Of a DNA stretch of 39,629 nt, positions 26,169 through 33,954 are shown one piece after another (the first letter of the stretch is position 1; every line of letters begins with the position of its first letter). This stretch comes from Bacillota bacterium (GTDB lineage: Bacteria; Bacillota; Clostridia; DSM-8532), in the NCBI GenBank assembly GCA_022702935.2, contig JAKIML020000073.1, forward strand, positions 1 to 39,629, given 5' to 3'. The translations under genes and the position numbers were made by a program. The notes under the pieces were generated by a model. The model saw nothing but the letters and a program-made list of their open reading frames with translations. It made no database searches and had not been told where the DNA came from.

Positions 26169-27368
26169 CTAGGATTTATGCATATTTACTGTCTGTTTGA
26201 TGAGCATGGGCTCTGATTCAAGCATTTTCGCCATTTCTCTACAAGCCTCATATTTCCCCGGATGAAATTTCCCAGTGAGAGTGGAGCGAATCAAAAGATT
26301 CTTAGGCGTATCCAGCGGTGAAACATACTCCACAGCCGAGACCATATAGCCAAAGGCCTCCAGGATCATGCATCTTAAGCCGTCGGTGAGCACATCGGCC
26401 AACCTGGCCTTGAACACCCCATGCTTGATGATATCCTTGAAGGGCGCATAATCGTATTGGTTGAGAAGCTCGCTATGACAGCATGGCACACACACTATAC
26501 CCCGGGCCCGATTTCTGATGCCATAGGCCAGGGCATAGTCGGTAGCCACATCACAGGCATGGAGGCTGATGACCAAATCAGGCTGCAGGGTATTTCCGGC
26601 CTCATCCTCATAAAGCAGGGTGCGAATATCCCCCTGAACGAACCGCATATTCCTGTAGTTGAGCCTTCTGGCAATCTCCCTGGAGGACTGGATAACTCCC
26701 TCGGAGATATCAATACCCGTGAAGCGGCAATTGACCTTCATGACTTCTTTGAGATAATAGTTGAGTACAAAGGAGAGATAGGATTTGCCGCAGGCACAGT
26801 CCACAATGGTGAGCTCGTTCTTACCCTGGACCAGTTCTTTGAGCATGGGCTCCAGAAGCTCAACAAAATGGTCAATTTGATTATACTTCCGAATCATGTC
26901 GTTCCTGATCTTGCCGTTCTCAGCCATAATACCAATGGCCTTAAGAAGGTCATCGGCCTTTCCGGGCTTGATGAGATATTCCCGTGAGGATACCGTGCCC
27001 GCCTCGGCGTGGCCCTTGAAAAGCTGTTCCTTATCTTCCTCAAGGCGTTTGGTCTTAACGCCCACATTTTTGTTGTCGGCCTCCAGTATTAAAGCCTCGC
27101 CCCGTGTTTTATAGGTGATGACCACCTTCTCAAAGCGGCCTGCGTACTCGGTGATAAGCTCCGGAAGCGTATCAAAGCCTATGGTGCTGCTCCTGCCTTC
27201 AAAACGTATTTTAAGACCATTGTCTTCAAGGGTTCCTACCAGCGGAAAGGTCTTGGTTCCTGATTTGAACTCCCCGGTCAGCCCCTCAAAAAAGTCCTTC
27301 TCCTCGGTCATGCGATTGACCATGCCCTGAAGCATCAGTTTCAACTTTTGCAATGCCTTATTATCCAT
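26169..27368 (-). CDS. Class I SAM-dependent methyltransferase of unknown target
   Basis: Protein of 399 residues. The N-terminal 170 residues match nothing I know. The C-terminal part has the SAM-binding loop IVDCACGKSYLSFVLNYYL, an acidic loop FTGIDISEGVI, then LVISLHACDVATDYALAYGI and VPCCHSEL, the pattern of the Methyltransf_32 group, which has relatives in eukaryotes (GSTCD, METTL-type) and in Clostridia. It may act on RNA, since two rRNA-modifying genes lie upstream on the same strand, but this is only context. AAGGGG lies about 8 bases before the ATG. It begins 36 bases after the pseudouridine synthase gene and may share its mRNA. Confidence 0.78.
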   Translation of the reverse strand: MDNKALQKLKLMLQGMVNRMTEEKDFFEGLTGEFKSGTKTFPLVGTLEDNGLKIRFEGRSSTIGFDTLPELITEYAGRFEKVVITYKTRGEALILEADNKNVGVKTKRLEEDKEQLFKGHAEAGTVSSREYLIKPGKADDLLKAIGIMAENGKIRNDMIRKYNQIDHFVELLEPMLKELVQGKNELTIVDCACGKSYLSFVLNYYLKEVMKVNCRFTGIDISEGVIQSSREIARRLNYRNMRFVQGDIRTLLYEDEAGNTLQPDLVISLHACDVATDYALAYGIRNRARGIVCVPCCHSELLNQYDYAPFKDIIKHGVFKARLADVLTDGLRCMILEAFGYMVSAVEYVSPLDTPKNLLIRSTLTGKFHPGKYEACREMAKMLESEPMLIKQTVNMHKS

Positions 27369-27404
27369 GACAATTCCCCTTATCCATACTTCTGTGATTG
27401 TTGA

Positions 27405-28130
27405 TTATGAAGGCTTGCCGCCCAATGCCAGAATCTCCTCTTCGGTCAATTCCCGGAATTCCCCGGGCTTAAGTGTATCGTCCAGCCAGACCGTGCCCAT
27501 GCGCAGGCGTTTTAAGGCTGTGACGGTGGCCCCCACCGCCTTGAACATACGCTTGATTTGATGGAACTTACCCTCCACCACCTCCACCCGGGCTATGACC
27601 CGGGGCGACAGAGAGACAAACTCCAAATCTGCCGGAAGCGCCTGATAGCCATCATCCAGAACAACGCCCTGCTTAAAGGCCGCAATGGCTCTGTCTCCGG
27701 GAAACACATCCAATTCGGCCTCATAGAGCTTGGTCACATGCTTCTTGGGGGAAAGAAGTTCATGGGCAAAGATGCCGTCATTGGTCAGGAGCAAAAGACC
27801 TTCGGTATCCTTATCCAGCCGTCCCACCGGGAACAGCTCCCGTCTTTGAAGCTCCTCGGGCAAGAGATCCAATACCGTCTCCTGCTTCATATCCTCGGTG
27901 GCGGTAATAACCCCCTTTGGCTTGTTGAGCATATAGTAGACGAATTCACGATAGCATACGGCATTTCCGTCTAAAAAAACCTGATCCCTGTCGGTGTCCA
28001 CATGGGCGCCCGGGTCCCTCTCAACCCGGTCATTGATTCGCACCCGGCCTTTTTTGATCCATTCCTTGACCTCACTGCGGGAGGCCAGGCCCTGATCCTT
28101 TAAAAACTTATCCAGTCTCATTTTGGGCAT
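27405..28130 (-). CDS. rRNA pseudouridine synthase, RsuA/RluB family
   Basis: Converts a uridine in rRNA to pseudouridine. The 241 residues contain an N-terminal S4 RNA-binding domain (RLDKFLKDQGLASRSEVKEWIKKGRV) and a catalytic domain with aspartate D106 in GRLDKDTEGLLLLTND, and the C-terminal HQIKRMF motif of the family. The start at 28130 was chosen because GGAGG lies eight bases upstream; the frame is open for 21 more codons inside the neighbour. Its ATG overlaps the stop of the m5C methyltransferase gene (TAATG), so both are coupled. RsuA (16S) versus RluB/E/F (23S) cannot be told apart by eye. Confidence 0.92.
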   Translation of the reverse strand: MPKMRLDKFLKDQGLASRSEVKEWIKKGRVRINDRVERDPGAHVDTDRDQVFLDGNAVCYREFVYYMLNKPKGVITATEDMKQETVLDLLPEELQRRELFPVGRLDKDTEGLLLLTNDGIFAHELLSPKKHVTKLYEAELDVFPGDRAIAAFKQGVVLDDGYQALPADLEFVSLSPRVIARVEVVEGKFHQIKRMFKAVGATVTALKRLRMGTVWLDDTLKPGEFRELTEEEILALGGKPS

Positions 28131-29506
28131 TACATCATCCTCCAACCCTTGGGATAGAGATTCTTGAGGGTGCCCGCGTCCTGCTTGGCCCATCCTAAGA
28201 GATGGCTTTCCAGGCAGACCGCCGTATATCCCTTTTCTCCATCAACAAACAGGGTCTCGCCTTTCAGATAGCGTATCAGCCTTTGATCATCCTTACTTAG
28301 CTGAACAACCCTTTTAAAATCCTCGGCCTTAGAGGCCATGAGCAGGGACTGGGAGGGTTCAAACCGACCCTTTTGATACTCACCCACATAGAGCCCCGCC
28401 TTTTCCCACCTGACGGCCGGGATTTCCTGCATCATAGGAGGAAGTCGATAGAGGCTGGTTCCCCTCAGGTGATACACCCCCGCTTTCTGGGTGTTCATAT
28501 TCTCTGATGCAAAGGCCTCAAAGGCCATGTAGGCCTGTTCTGCCTCCTTGGAGGTGAAATGGGTCTTGGGTGCATCCTCAGAAATCCTGGGCAGGCTGCC
28601 TTTCTTCACAAGGCGGCACACAAAATGCCCCTCTCCTTTTGCCCTATGGGGCCACAGCCGAAGGCCGCCTGAGAGCTGCGGATCCTGGGACTGGGTCCAC
28701 TGGCTTCTGGAGGGCTCAAACCCGCCCATCGGGTCAAGCCTGTCCACTTCTAAATCGTAACGGCTCACAAAAAACTCGATATTGCGTTCATTCTCATCGG
28801 GATTAAAGGTACAGGTCGAATACACCAGGGTTCCTCCCGGCTTGAGCATGGCATAGGCCGACTCAAAAATCTCCCGCTGCAGGGCAACACATTCCTCGCT
28901 CTTATACCGGGTATAGCTCTGTACTGCTTCCCGATCCTTTCGGAACATACCCTCTCCCGAGCAGGGTACATCCAGAAGAATCCTGTCAAAAAACTCGGGG
29001 TACACTTGCTGAAGCCGTTGAGGGGATTCGTTGACCACAAAGGTATTGGTCAGGCCCATAAGCTCCACATTCTTTACCAGGGCTTTGACTCTCTTGGGAC
29101 TGATATCATTGGTCACCAATAAACCCTGGTTCTGCATGTGAGCCCCCAACTGGGTGGTCTTGCCGCCGGGCGCGGCGCATAAATCCAACACCCGCTCACC
29201 GGGCCTGGGCGCAAGGGCCTGGGCAGGCATCATGGCACTGGGTTCCTGGATGTAATACAACCCGGCATGGTAGGCAGGATGTTTGCCATAGGACTCCCCT
29301 TCACCATAGAAAAAACCCTGGGGCACCCAGGGAATTGGTTCCAAAGCCTTATCCATCAAACGTAAGAATTCATCGGGACTTATCTTCAAGGTATTGACTC
29401 TTAAGCCATAATACCGTTTTTGATCAAAGGATGCCTTAAATTCCTTGTATTCGTCCTCGGTCATCAAATTTTGAAAACTCTGCTCAAAAAAAAGAGGCAA
29501 ATTCAT
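28130..29506 (-). CDS. rsmF: rRNA cytosine-C5 methyltransferase, RsmF type (NOL1/NOP2/Sun family)
   Basis: Methylates a cytosine of 16S rRNA at carbon 5. In 458 residues the SAM loop LDLCAAPGGKTTQL (about 107-120) is followed by the two family cysteines: C182 in DVPCSGEGMF and C232 in STCTFNPDENE, one the nucleophile and one needed for product release. The C-terminal 170 residues, with the sequence RWEKAGLYVGEYQKGRFEPS and a PUA-like end, mark the RsmF/YebU form rather than RsmB. GGGAG lies 8 bases before the ATG. It overlaps the pseudouridine synthase gene downstream. Divergent from an RsbW-like gene. Confidence 0.9.
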   Translation of the reverse strand: MNLPLFFEQSFQNLMTEDEYKEFKASFDQKRYYGLRVNTLKISPDEFLRLMDKALEPIPWVPQGFFYGEGESYGKHPAYHAGLYYIQEPSAMMPAQALAPRPGERVLDLCAAPGGKTTQLGAHMQNQGLLVTNDISPKRVKALVKNVELMGLTNTFVVNESPQRLQQVYPEFFDRILLDVPCSGEGMFRKDREAVQSYTRYKSEECVALQREIFESAYAMLKPGGTLVYSTCTFNPDENERNIEFFVSRYDLEVDRLDPMGGFEPSRSQWTQSQDPQLSGGLRLWPHRAKGEGHFVCRLVKKGSLPRISEDAPKTHFTSKEAEQAYMAFEAFASENMNTQKAGVYHLRGTSLYRLPPMMQEIPAVRWEKAGLYVGEYQKGRFEPSQSLLMASKAEDFKRVVQLSKDDQRLIRYLKGETLFVDGEKGYTAVCLESHLLGWAKQDAGTLKNLYPKGWRMM

Positions 29507-29583
29507 TCTTTTTTCTCCCGAAAATAGTATATAATAGAATCATAACATTCCACTCAATTTGTGCAATGGTGCATAGGGGGTTT
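29507..29583. promoter_or_regulatory. Divergent promoter region between rsmF and the RsbW-like gene
   Basis: An AT-rich stretch contains TATAAT (29530-29535) on the plus strand with only a weak -35, and on the minus strand TTGCAC with TATGAT at 16 bases. The sites overlap, so the two divergent genes may compete for polymerase. Confidence 0.4.
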
Positions 29584-30018
29584 ATGGAACTTAACAGATT
29601 TAGTGTATCGGCTCGGCTGGAATATATACCCCAGAGCATTGACTCCTTCATAACGCTTTGCGAGGGGTTAATTGCCAGCGTCACCAATGATCCCACCGCT
29701 CAATTCTTTCTTAAAAATGCTATTGACGAATTTACCACCAATGCCATGGAGCATGGGTATTTAAAATCATCGGGTGTGGTCACCGTCAATGTGGAGCGCC
29801 ATGAGAATTATATTACCCTTGAAATTCTGGATAATGGCGTGGGCATTGACCTGTCCAAGGTAAGGTTTGATCGGGAAGCCCGGTCATACCATGATTTAAC
29901 CGCCAGAGGCTGGTCCTTCTCTATTCTCAGTCATATTGCCACCCAGGTATCCATCAAACCCAATGAGCCCTCGGGCACTATTGTAACCCTGGCCATTCCC
30001 TTGCCCTTAAAAATCTGA
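29584..30018 (+). CDS. RsbW-like anti-sigma/serine kinase ATPase domain protein
   Basis: A single GHKL ATPase domain of 144 residues. The N box is KNAIDEFTTNAMEHGY, the G1 box LDNGVGID, and the short G2-type end TARGWSFSILSHIATQVSI is as in RsbW/SpoIIAB-like proteins, which bind a sigma factor and phosphorylate an anti-sigma-factor antagonist. No antagonist (STAS) or sigma gene is adjacent, so the partner is unknown. AGGGGG lies only three bases before the ATG at 29584; an ATG at 29566 is upstream of it. It is convergent with the pyrE-like gene. Confidence 0.8.
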   Translation: MELNRFSVSARLEYIPQSIDSFITLCEGLIASVTNDPTAQFFLKNAIDEFTTNAMEHGYLKSSGVVTVNVERHENYITLEILDNGVGIDLSKVRFDREARSYHDLTARGWSFSILSHIATQVSIKPNEPSGTIVTLAIPLPLKI

Positions 30019-30038
30019 TGGTAATTTATTTATTAAAG

Positions 30039-30908
30039 TCATAGGTTCAGCAAGGACCGGGCTTGATAGAAATTGCTGTCCAACAGCAGTTTGGCCCGCT
30101 CAGCAGTCTTGCCGCCGCTTTCAAGGGCCTCCCTGAGAAACTCGGGATGGGCTTTGAGAAAAGCTGCCATGGAGCCCTCTGAATCCTCCATATAATCCAG
30201 TACCAGCTTAAGCTGCTCCGAATCAATATACCCTTGCTGGCAGGCTTTTTGGAAGACCTCCCTGTCAATGGCTACAAGGGCATGGGACTCCACTTTAAGA
30301 CGCTTTAATATCTCAGCCCCCCCCTGCAGCCTGTCCACCACCACAAGGCTCCATACCATCACGCCGTTGAGCTGGCGGATGGCCGGCACCCAGGCCCTTT
30401 CGTAGCTGGAGGCGGTGGTAATCAGATCGGCCACGTGAAGAACCTTGGCGCCATGCAAGTCCTCAGCCCTTTGGGACTGACCCTTTTCAAAGACCACAGC
30501 CGATAAATCCTTGAACAATGTAATATGGGGCTTATTTAAGATCTCAGCAATTAATAGAGAGAAGAACCAATCCCGTCTCTCCCCTCCGGAAATATAGTCT
30601 ATGCCATCGGGGTTGAGTGTGGTCCGGATATAGGAAACCAGGGCATCAATGGTACCCTTGAAAACAGGATCCTTTTCGTAGTTGGCCCTGGCATAATCCA
30701 GAAAGGCCTGGGAGCAGCCCAGCTTATCATCTTTGAGCCTGTCAATCTCCTCAAGAAAGGCATTGGCCTTTTCCTCGCTGCCAAAGAGGAAATGGGTATT
30801 CACATAGTAGGGACCGATCTTTCCCGAAGTGTACCAGAAAGGCTTATTCTTGGGGCAAACCCGAATGGCGTTTGTTTGAAACAGATAACCAATTAATGCC
30901 TGATTCAT
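30039..30908 (-). CDS. pyrE: Divergent orotate phosphoribosyltransferase-like protein
   Basis: Probably joins orotate and PRPP to give OMP, the fifth step of UMP synthesis. Support comes from the SGKIGPYYVNT stretch (OPRT-type substrate loop), the SGGERRDWFFSLLIAEILNKP segment and, above all, its place after pyrK and pyrD. The PRPP loop is off-pattern: VADLITTASS where the family has VEDVxTTGxS. At 289 residues it is also about 80 longer than usual PyrE, with the extra mostly at the C-terminus and near residues 45-85. AAGGAG lies five bases before the ATG. It begins about 93 bases after pyrD. The symbol rests on context as much as on sequence. Confidence 0.7.
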   Translation of the reverse strand: MNQALIGYLFQTNAIRVCPKNKPFWYTSGKIGPYYVNTHFLFGSEEKANAFLEEIDRLKDDKLGCSQAFLDYARANYEKDPVFKGTIDALVSYIRTTLNPDGIDYISGGERRDWFFSLLIAEILNKPHITLFKDLSAVVFEKGQSQRAEDLHGAKVLHVADLITTASSYERAWVPAIRQLNGVMVWSLVVVDRLQGGAEILKRLKVESHALVAIDREVFQKACQQGYIDSEQLKLVLDYMEDSEGSMAAFLKAHPEFLREALESGGKTAERAKLLLDSNFYQARSLLNL

Positions 30909-31001
30909 AAGAACTCCTTATTCATTACTATAAAATCATGGGCCCCGTCATGGAACCAATCTCAATAACACGGACGCTGAAGCTGTTTCATATTCACTTC
31001 A

Positions 31002-31919
31002 TCAGACCATGAGACCGCCGATGAGCTCGGTAACATTCTTCACACCCTGCTCTTCCATATAGGCCTCAATCCCCTCTACAGTTTCCACCCAGGCCATGGG
31101 ATTGACAAAGCCCGCCGTGCCAATCATTACGGCCGAGGCGCCGGCAAGCAGGAATTCCACCGCATCAATGCCGTTGGAGATACCACCCATGCCGATAATG
31201 GGAATCTTGACAGCCTGTGAAACCTGATACACCATTCTTAAGGCAATGGGTTTGACAGCGGGGCCTGAAAGCCCTCCGGTCACATTGGCCAGAATGGGTT
31301 TGCGCGTATGGGCATCAATGGCCATACCCAGAAGGGTATTAATTAAGGACACCGCATCGGCTCCCGCATCTTCGGCGGCCTTGGCGATCTCGGCAATATC
31401 GGTGACATTGGGGGTCAGCTTGACTATCAGGGGTTTTTTGGCACGGGGCTTGACCCGTGAAACCACCTGGCTCACCCCCTGGGCTGTGCTGCCAAAGGAC
31501 ATGCAGCCCTCCTTCACGTTGGGACAGGAGAGATTGAGCTCTATGGCATCAATATCGGCGGCAGAAAGAATCTCCACCATACTTTCATAATCCTCGACGG
31601 TATTGCCCGAGGCATTGGCAATAATGGCGGTGTCAAACTGACGGATAAAGGGGATCTCCTTTTCTATAAAGGCATGGACTCCCGGGTTTTGAAGCCCCAC
31701 ACTGTTGAGAATGCCCGCAGGCGTTTCAGCAATACGGGGCGGGGGATTCCCCTTCCGAGGCAGGAGGGTCAGGCCCTTAACGGCGATACCTCCCAGGCGA
31801 TTCAAATCAAAATATTCACTATACTCCCTTCCAAAGCCAAAGGCTCCCGAAGCGGCAATCACCGGGTTTTTTAATTTCAAGCCTGCCACATTGACCGACA
31901 GATCCTTTTGTAGACTCAT
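31002..31919 (-). CDS. pyrD: Dihydroorotate dehydrogenase B, catalytic subunit
   Basis: Oxidises dihydroorotate to orotate with FMN, passing electrons to PyrK and then NAD+. The 305-residue barrel has the class 1 sequence NPVIAASGAFGFGREY, the catalytic cysteine in ELNLSCPNVKEG, the substrate asparagines in NSVGLQNPG, and the phosphate loops GGLSGPAVKPIALR and GMGGISNGIDAVEFLLAGASAVMIGT. Class 1B is shown by the cysteine base and the partner gene pyrK 26 bases upstream. AAGGAG lies six bases before the ATG. Confidence 0.97.
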   Translation of the reverse strand: MSLQKDLSVNVAGLKLKNPVIAASGAFGFGREYSEYFDLNRLGGIAVKGLTLLPRKGNPPPRIAETPAGILNSVGLQNPGVHAFIEKEIPFIRQFDTAIIANASGNTVEDYESMVEILSAADIDAIELNLSCPNVKEGCMSFGSTAQGVSQVVSRVKPRAKKPLIVKLTPNVTDIAEIAKAAEDAGADAVSLINTLLGMAIDAHTRKPILANVTGGLSGPAVKPIALRMVYQVSQAVKIPIIGMGGISNGIDAVEFLLAGASAVMIGTAGFVNPMAWVETVEGIEAYMEEQGVKNVTELIGGLMV

Positions 31920-31945
31920 GGAATACTCCTTATCAATGGTTTTGA

Positions 31946-32725
31946 TTATTCTTCAAAAACGACCTCATGGCCGGCAAACACCGGACCGTCCTTGCAGACA
32001 TGGGAGTAATCCCAGTCCTCGCCCTTTTTGGTCTTGCAGGCGCAGACAAGGCAGGCCCCTACACCACAGCCCATGCGCTGTTCCATGGAGACCTCGCAGG
32101 GAATGCCGTACTTGCTTACGATTTCCACGCCCCGCTTCATCATGATGGCGGGCCCGCAGAAATAGACCATGTGGGGCCGTTCTTTTATAAGCATCTGCTC
32201 CAGAAGGGTGGTCACAAAGCCCTTTTGTCCATAGCTTCCGTCATCGGTGGCCATGAGAAGCTCATGGCTATGCTTTTTAAATTTGTCCTCCAAAACCACC
32301 AGTTCCTTGGTTCTGAAACCCAGGATAGCGGTTTTCTTTTTCGCCGGATGATCCTTGAGAAGCTGAAGCAGCGGGAAGGTTCCGATACCGCCGCCCACCA
32401 CCACAATATGCTGATGCTCAGGATTTAGGGTAAAGCCCCGGCCCAGGGGGCCCAGCACATCTATCTGATCCCCGCTTTCAAAGCCGCAGAGGAGGCGCGT
32501 TCCCTTTCCCCGAACCTGATAGACCAGATCAAAGGTATTGTCCTCACGATCGATGGCGCAAATGCTGATGGGACGTCTTAAATAGGCATCCATGCCCTCC
32601 GAGCATCTGATATTGACGAACTGTCCGGCTACGGCTCGCGATGCTATGGCTTCCGACTTAATCCGGATAAGAAAGGTATCCTCATTGAGTTTCTTCATCT
32701 TTTTAATGGTTTCTATTCGGTGCAT
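31946..32725 (-). CDS. pyrK: Dihydroorotate dehydrogenase B, electron-transfer subunit
   Basis: Carries electrons from PyrD to NAD+ through a [2Fe-2S] cluster and FAD. In 259 residues: an FAD-binding barrel with YLRRPISI, an NAD-binding part with VVGGGIGTFPLLQLL, and C-terminal cluster cysteines in GCGVGACLVCACK plus the later one in HVC, the PyrK spacing. GGAGG lies five bases before the ATG. First gene of the pyrK-pyrD-pyrE-like operon, with a good promoter. No PyrR-type leader fits in the short untranslated stretch of about 35 bases. Confidence 0.96.
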   Translation of the reverse strand: MHRIETIKKMKKLNEDTFLIRIKSEAIASRAVAGQFVNIRCSEGMDAYLRRPISICAIDREDNTFDLVYQVRGKGTRLLCGFESGDQIDVLGPLGRGFTLNPEHQHIVVVGGGIGTFPLLQLLKDHPAKKKTAILGFRTKELVVLEDKFKKHSHELLMATDDGSYGQKGFVTTLLEQMLIKERPHMVYFCGPAIMMKRGVEIVSKYGIPCEVSMEQRMGCGVGACLVCACKTKKGEDWDYSHVCKDGPVFAGHEVVFEE

Positions 32726-32764
32726 TCAATCCTCCATTGTACAAAAACCCAAAACATTATACAA

Positions 32765-32793
32765 ATTATAACAATGCCCGTCCTTAAGAGCAA
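32765..32793 (-). promoter_or_regulatory. Promoter of the pyr operon
   Basis: On the minus strand TTGCTC (32793-32788), a 17-base spacer and TATAAT (32770-32765). A second TATAAT lies 11 bases downstream and could serve as an alternative. Confidence 0.65.
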
Positions 32794-32820
32794 GAACCAA
32801 TACGGGAACACATAAATTTC

Positions 32821-33537
32821 TCAGCAAGACCCGTTAAGACAGTCTAAAAGCGCCGGTATGCTTTTTTCGGGAAGTTCAAGACAAACCTCCTGCTCCAGAA
32901 TATCCCATAAAAAATGCGCATCGGAGGAATGAAAGAAGGTATAGGGTAAAAGCTCGGGATGGTCTTTAAGAAATTGATCCAGTTTGCAGTTTTTGGAGCA
33001 TTCAAGAAAATGAAAGCCATATTCGGGAGGAATTGCGCCCAGGGTATTGAGCATGGAAAAGGATTCCCGGTTGATGTGAGCGGGCAGAATAACACCACCC
33101 AAATCCCGGACAAGGCCCATGGCCGTTTCGGTGTCCATGCCGCAGGCTCCCGACAGCATGCGCTCCTCCCGGCCTATCTCCTGATCCAGCGCATCCATCC
33201 TGATTTGGGGGCCGAAAATATCCTCCCGGTTGAAAAATGGCGGAAGCTGTTCATAAACCTTATCCTGGAACGCATGGGCTTTATCCACATCCGAAAAAAG
33301 GCAGAGCATATGGTATTCCTCGGACACACATAGCTCCATGCCGGGGACAACAATGAGCCCGGCCTTGCGTCCCACTTCGATTGCGGCCTCCACATTGCCC
33401 GCGGAGTTATGATCGGTGAGGGCAATGATGTCCAAACCATTCAATAGGGCCATATTGACAATATTATTCGGGGTCATGTCCTCATGGGCACAGGGGGACA
33501 GACAGGAATGGATATGGAGATCCACCCAAATTTTCAT
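32821..33537 (-). CDS. PHP-domain phosphoesterase
   Basis: Metal-dependent phosphoesterase fold of 238 residues. Metal-binding groups are HIHS near residue 9, the aspartate-histidine of LTDHN, a central histidine in ILPAHINRESF, and the C-terminal SSDAHF. The cysteine-containing insert SGACGMDTE and ECSKNC are unusual. The substrate is unknown; related PHP proteins cleave nucleoside or histidinol phosphates. Its ATG overlaps the stop codon of the DRTGG gene (ATGA), so it belongs to the hydrogenase-like operon as its last gene. Confidence 0.85.
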   Translation of the reverse strand: MKIWVDLHIHSCLSPCAHEDMTPNNIVNMALLNGLDIIALTDHNSAGNVEAAIEVGRKAGLIVVPGMELCVSEEYHMLCLFSDVDKAHAFQDKVYEQLPPFFNREDIFGPQIRMDALDQEIGREERMLSGACGMDTETAMGLVRDLGGVILPAHINRESFSMLNTLGAIPPEYGFHFLECSKNCKLDQFLKDHPELLPYTFFHSSDAHFLWDILEQEVCLELPEKSIPALLDCLNGSC

Positions 33538-33878
33538 GACTTCATCCCAATCATCGAAAGAACTTCATGGCATACCTGGGCAGTGGTTGAAGGGCTGGAC
33601 AGAATGACAACCCCTTTTTCGGCCGCTCGCTCAACAGTTTGCGGTTCAACAGCAATACCTTCAGGAATCAATACGCAGGCGGCGTCGGTGAGCGAGGCTA
33701 CGGCCACCACATTAATATTGGTATGGATGGTGATCCATAAATCCCCGCTATTAACTTTAGCCATGGCATGGCTTAAGAGATCACAGGCATAAACGCCCTT
33801 GACGGGATGCTTAAGGTCCTCGGCACTTCCTGTAATGACCTTGTAACCAAAGTCCCGTACTAACTCCTCAATGGTCAT
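33534..33878 (-). CDS. DRTGG-domain protein, second of two
   Basis: Protein of 114 residues consisting of one DRTGG-type domain, a fold associated with CBS domains and with some phosphotransacetylases. The region DLLSHAMAKVNSGDLWITIHTNINVVAVASLTDAACVLIPEGI is typical in layout. It probably binds a nucleotide or small ligand; the role is not known. GAGGGG lies nine bases before the ATG. It is 76 bases after the hydrogenase-like gene and overlaps the PHP gene. The related gene at 35706 opens the same operon, so two forms may work as a pair. Confidence 0.75.
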   Translation of the reverse strand: MTIEELVRDFGYKVITGSAEDLKHPVKGVYACDLLSHAMAKVNSGDLWITIHTNINVVAVASLTDAACVLIPEGIAVEPQTVERAAEKGVVILSSPSTTAQVCHEVLSMIGMKS

Positions 33879-33954
33879 ATGTTTTTTCCCCTCACTCGTA
33901 TAAGTTCATACATTGTATTTTATCTTTTTATCTATATCTTTCCGGTACTCGGAT

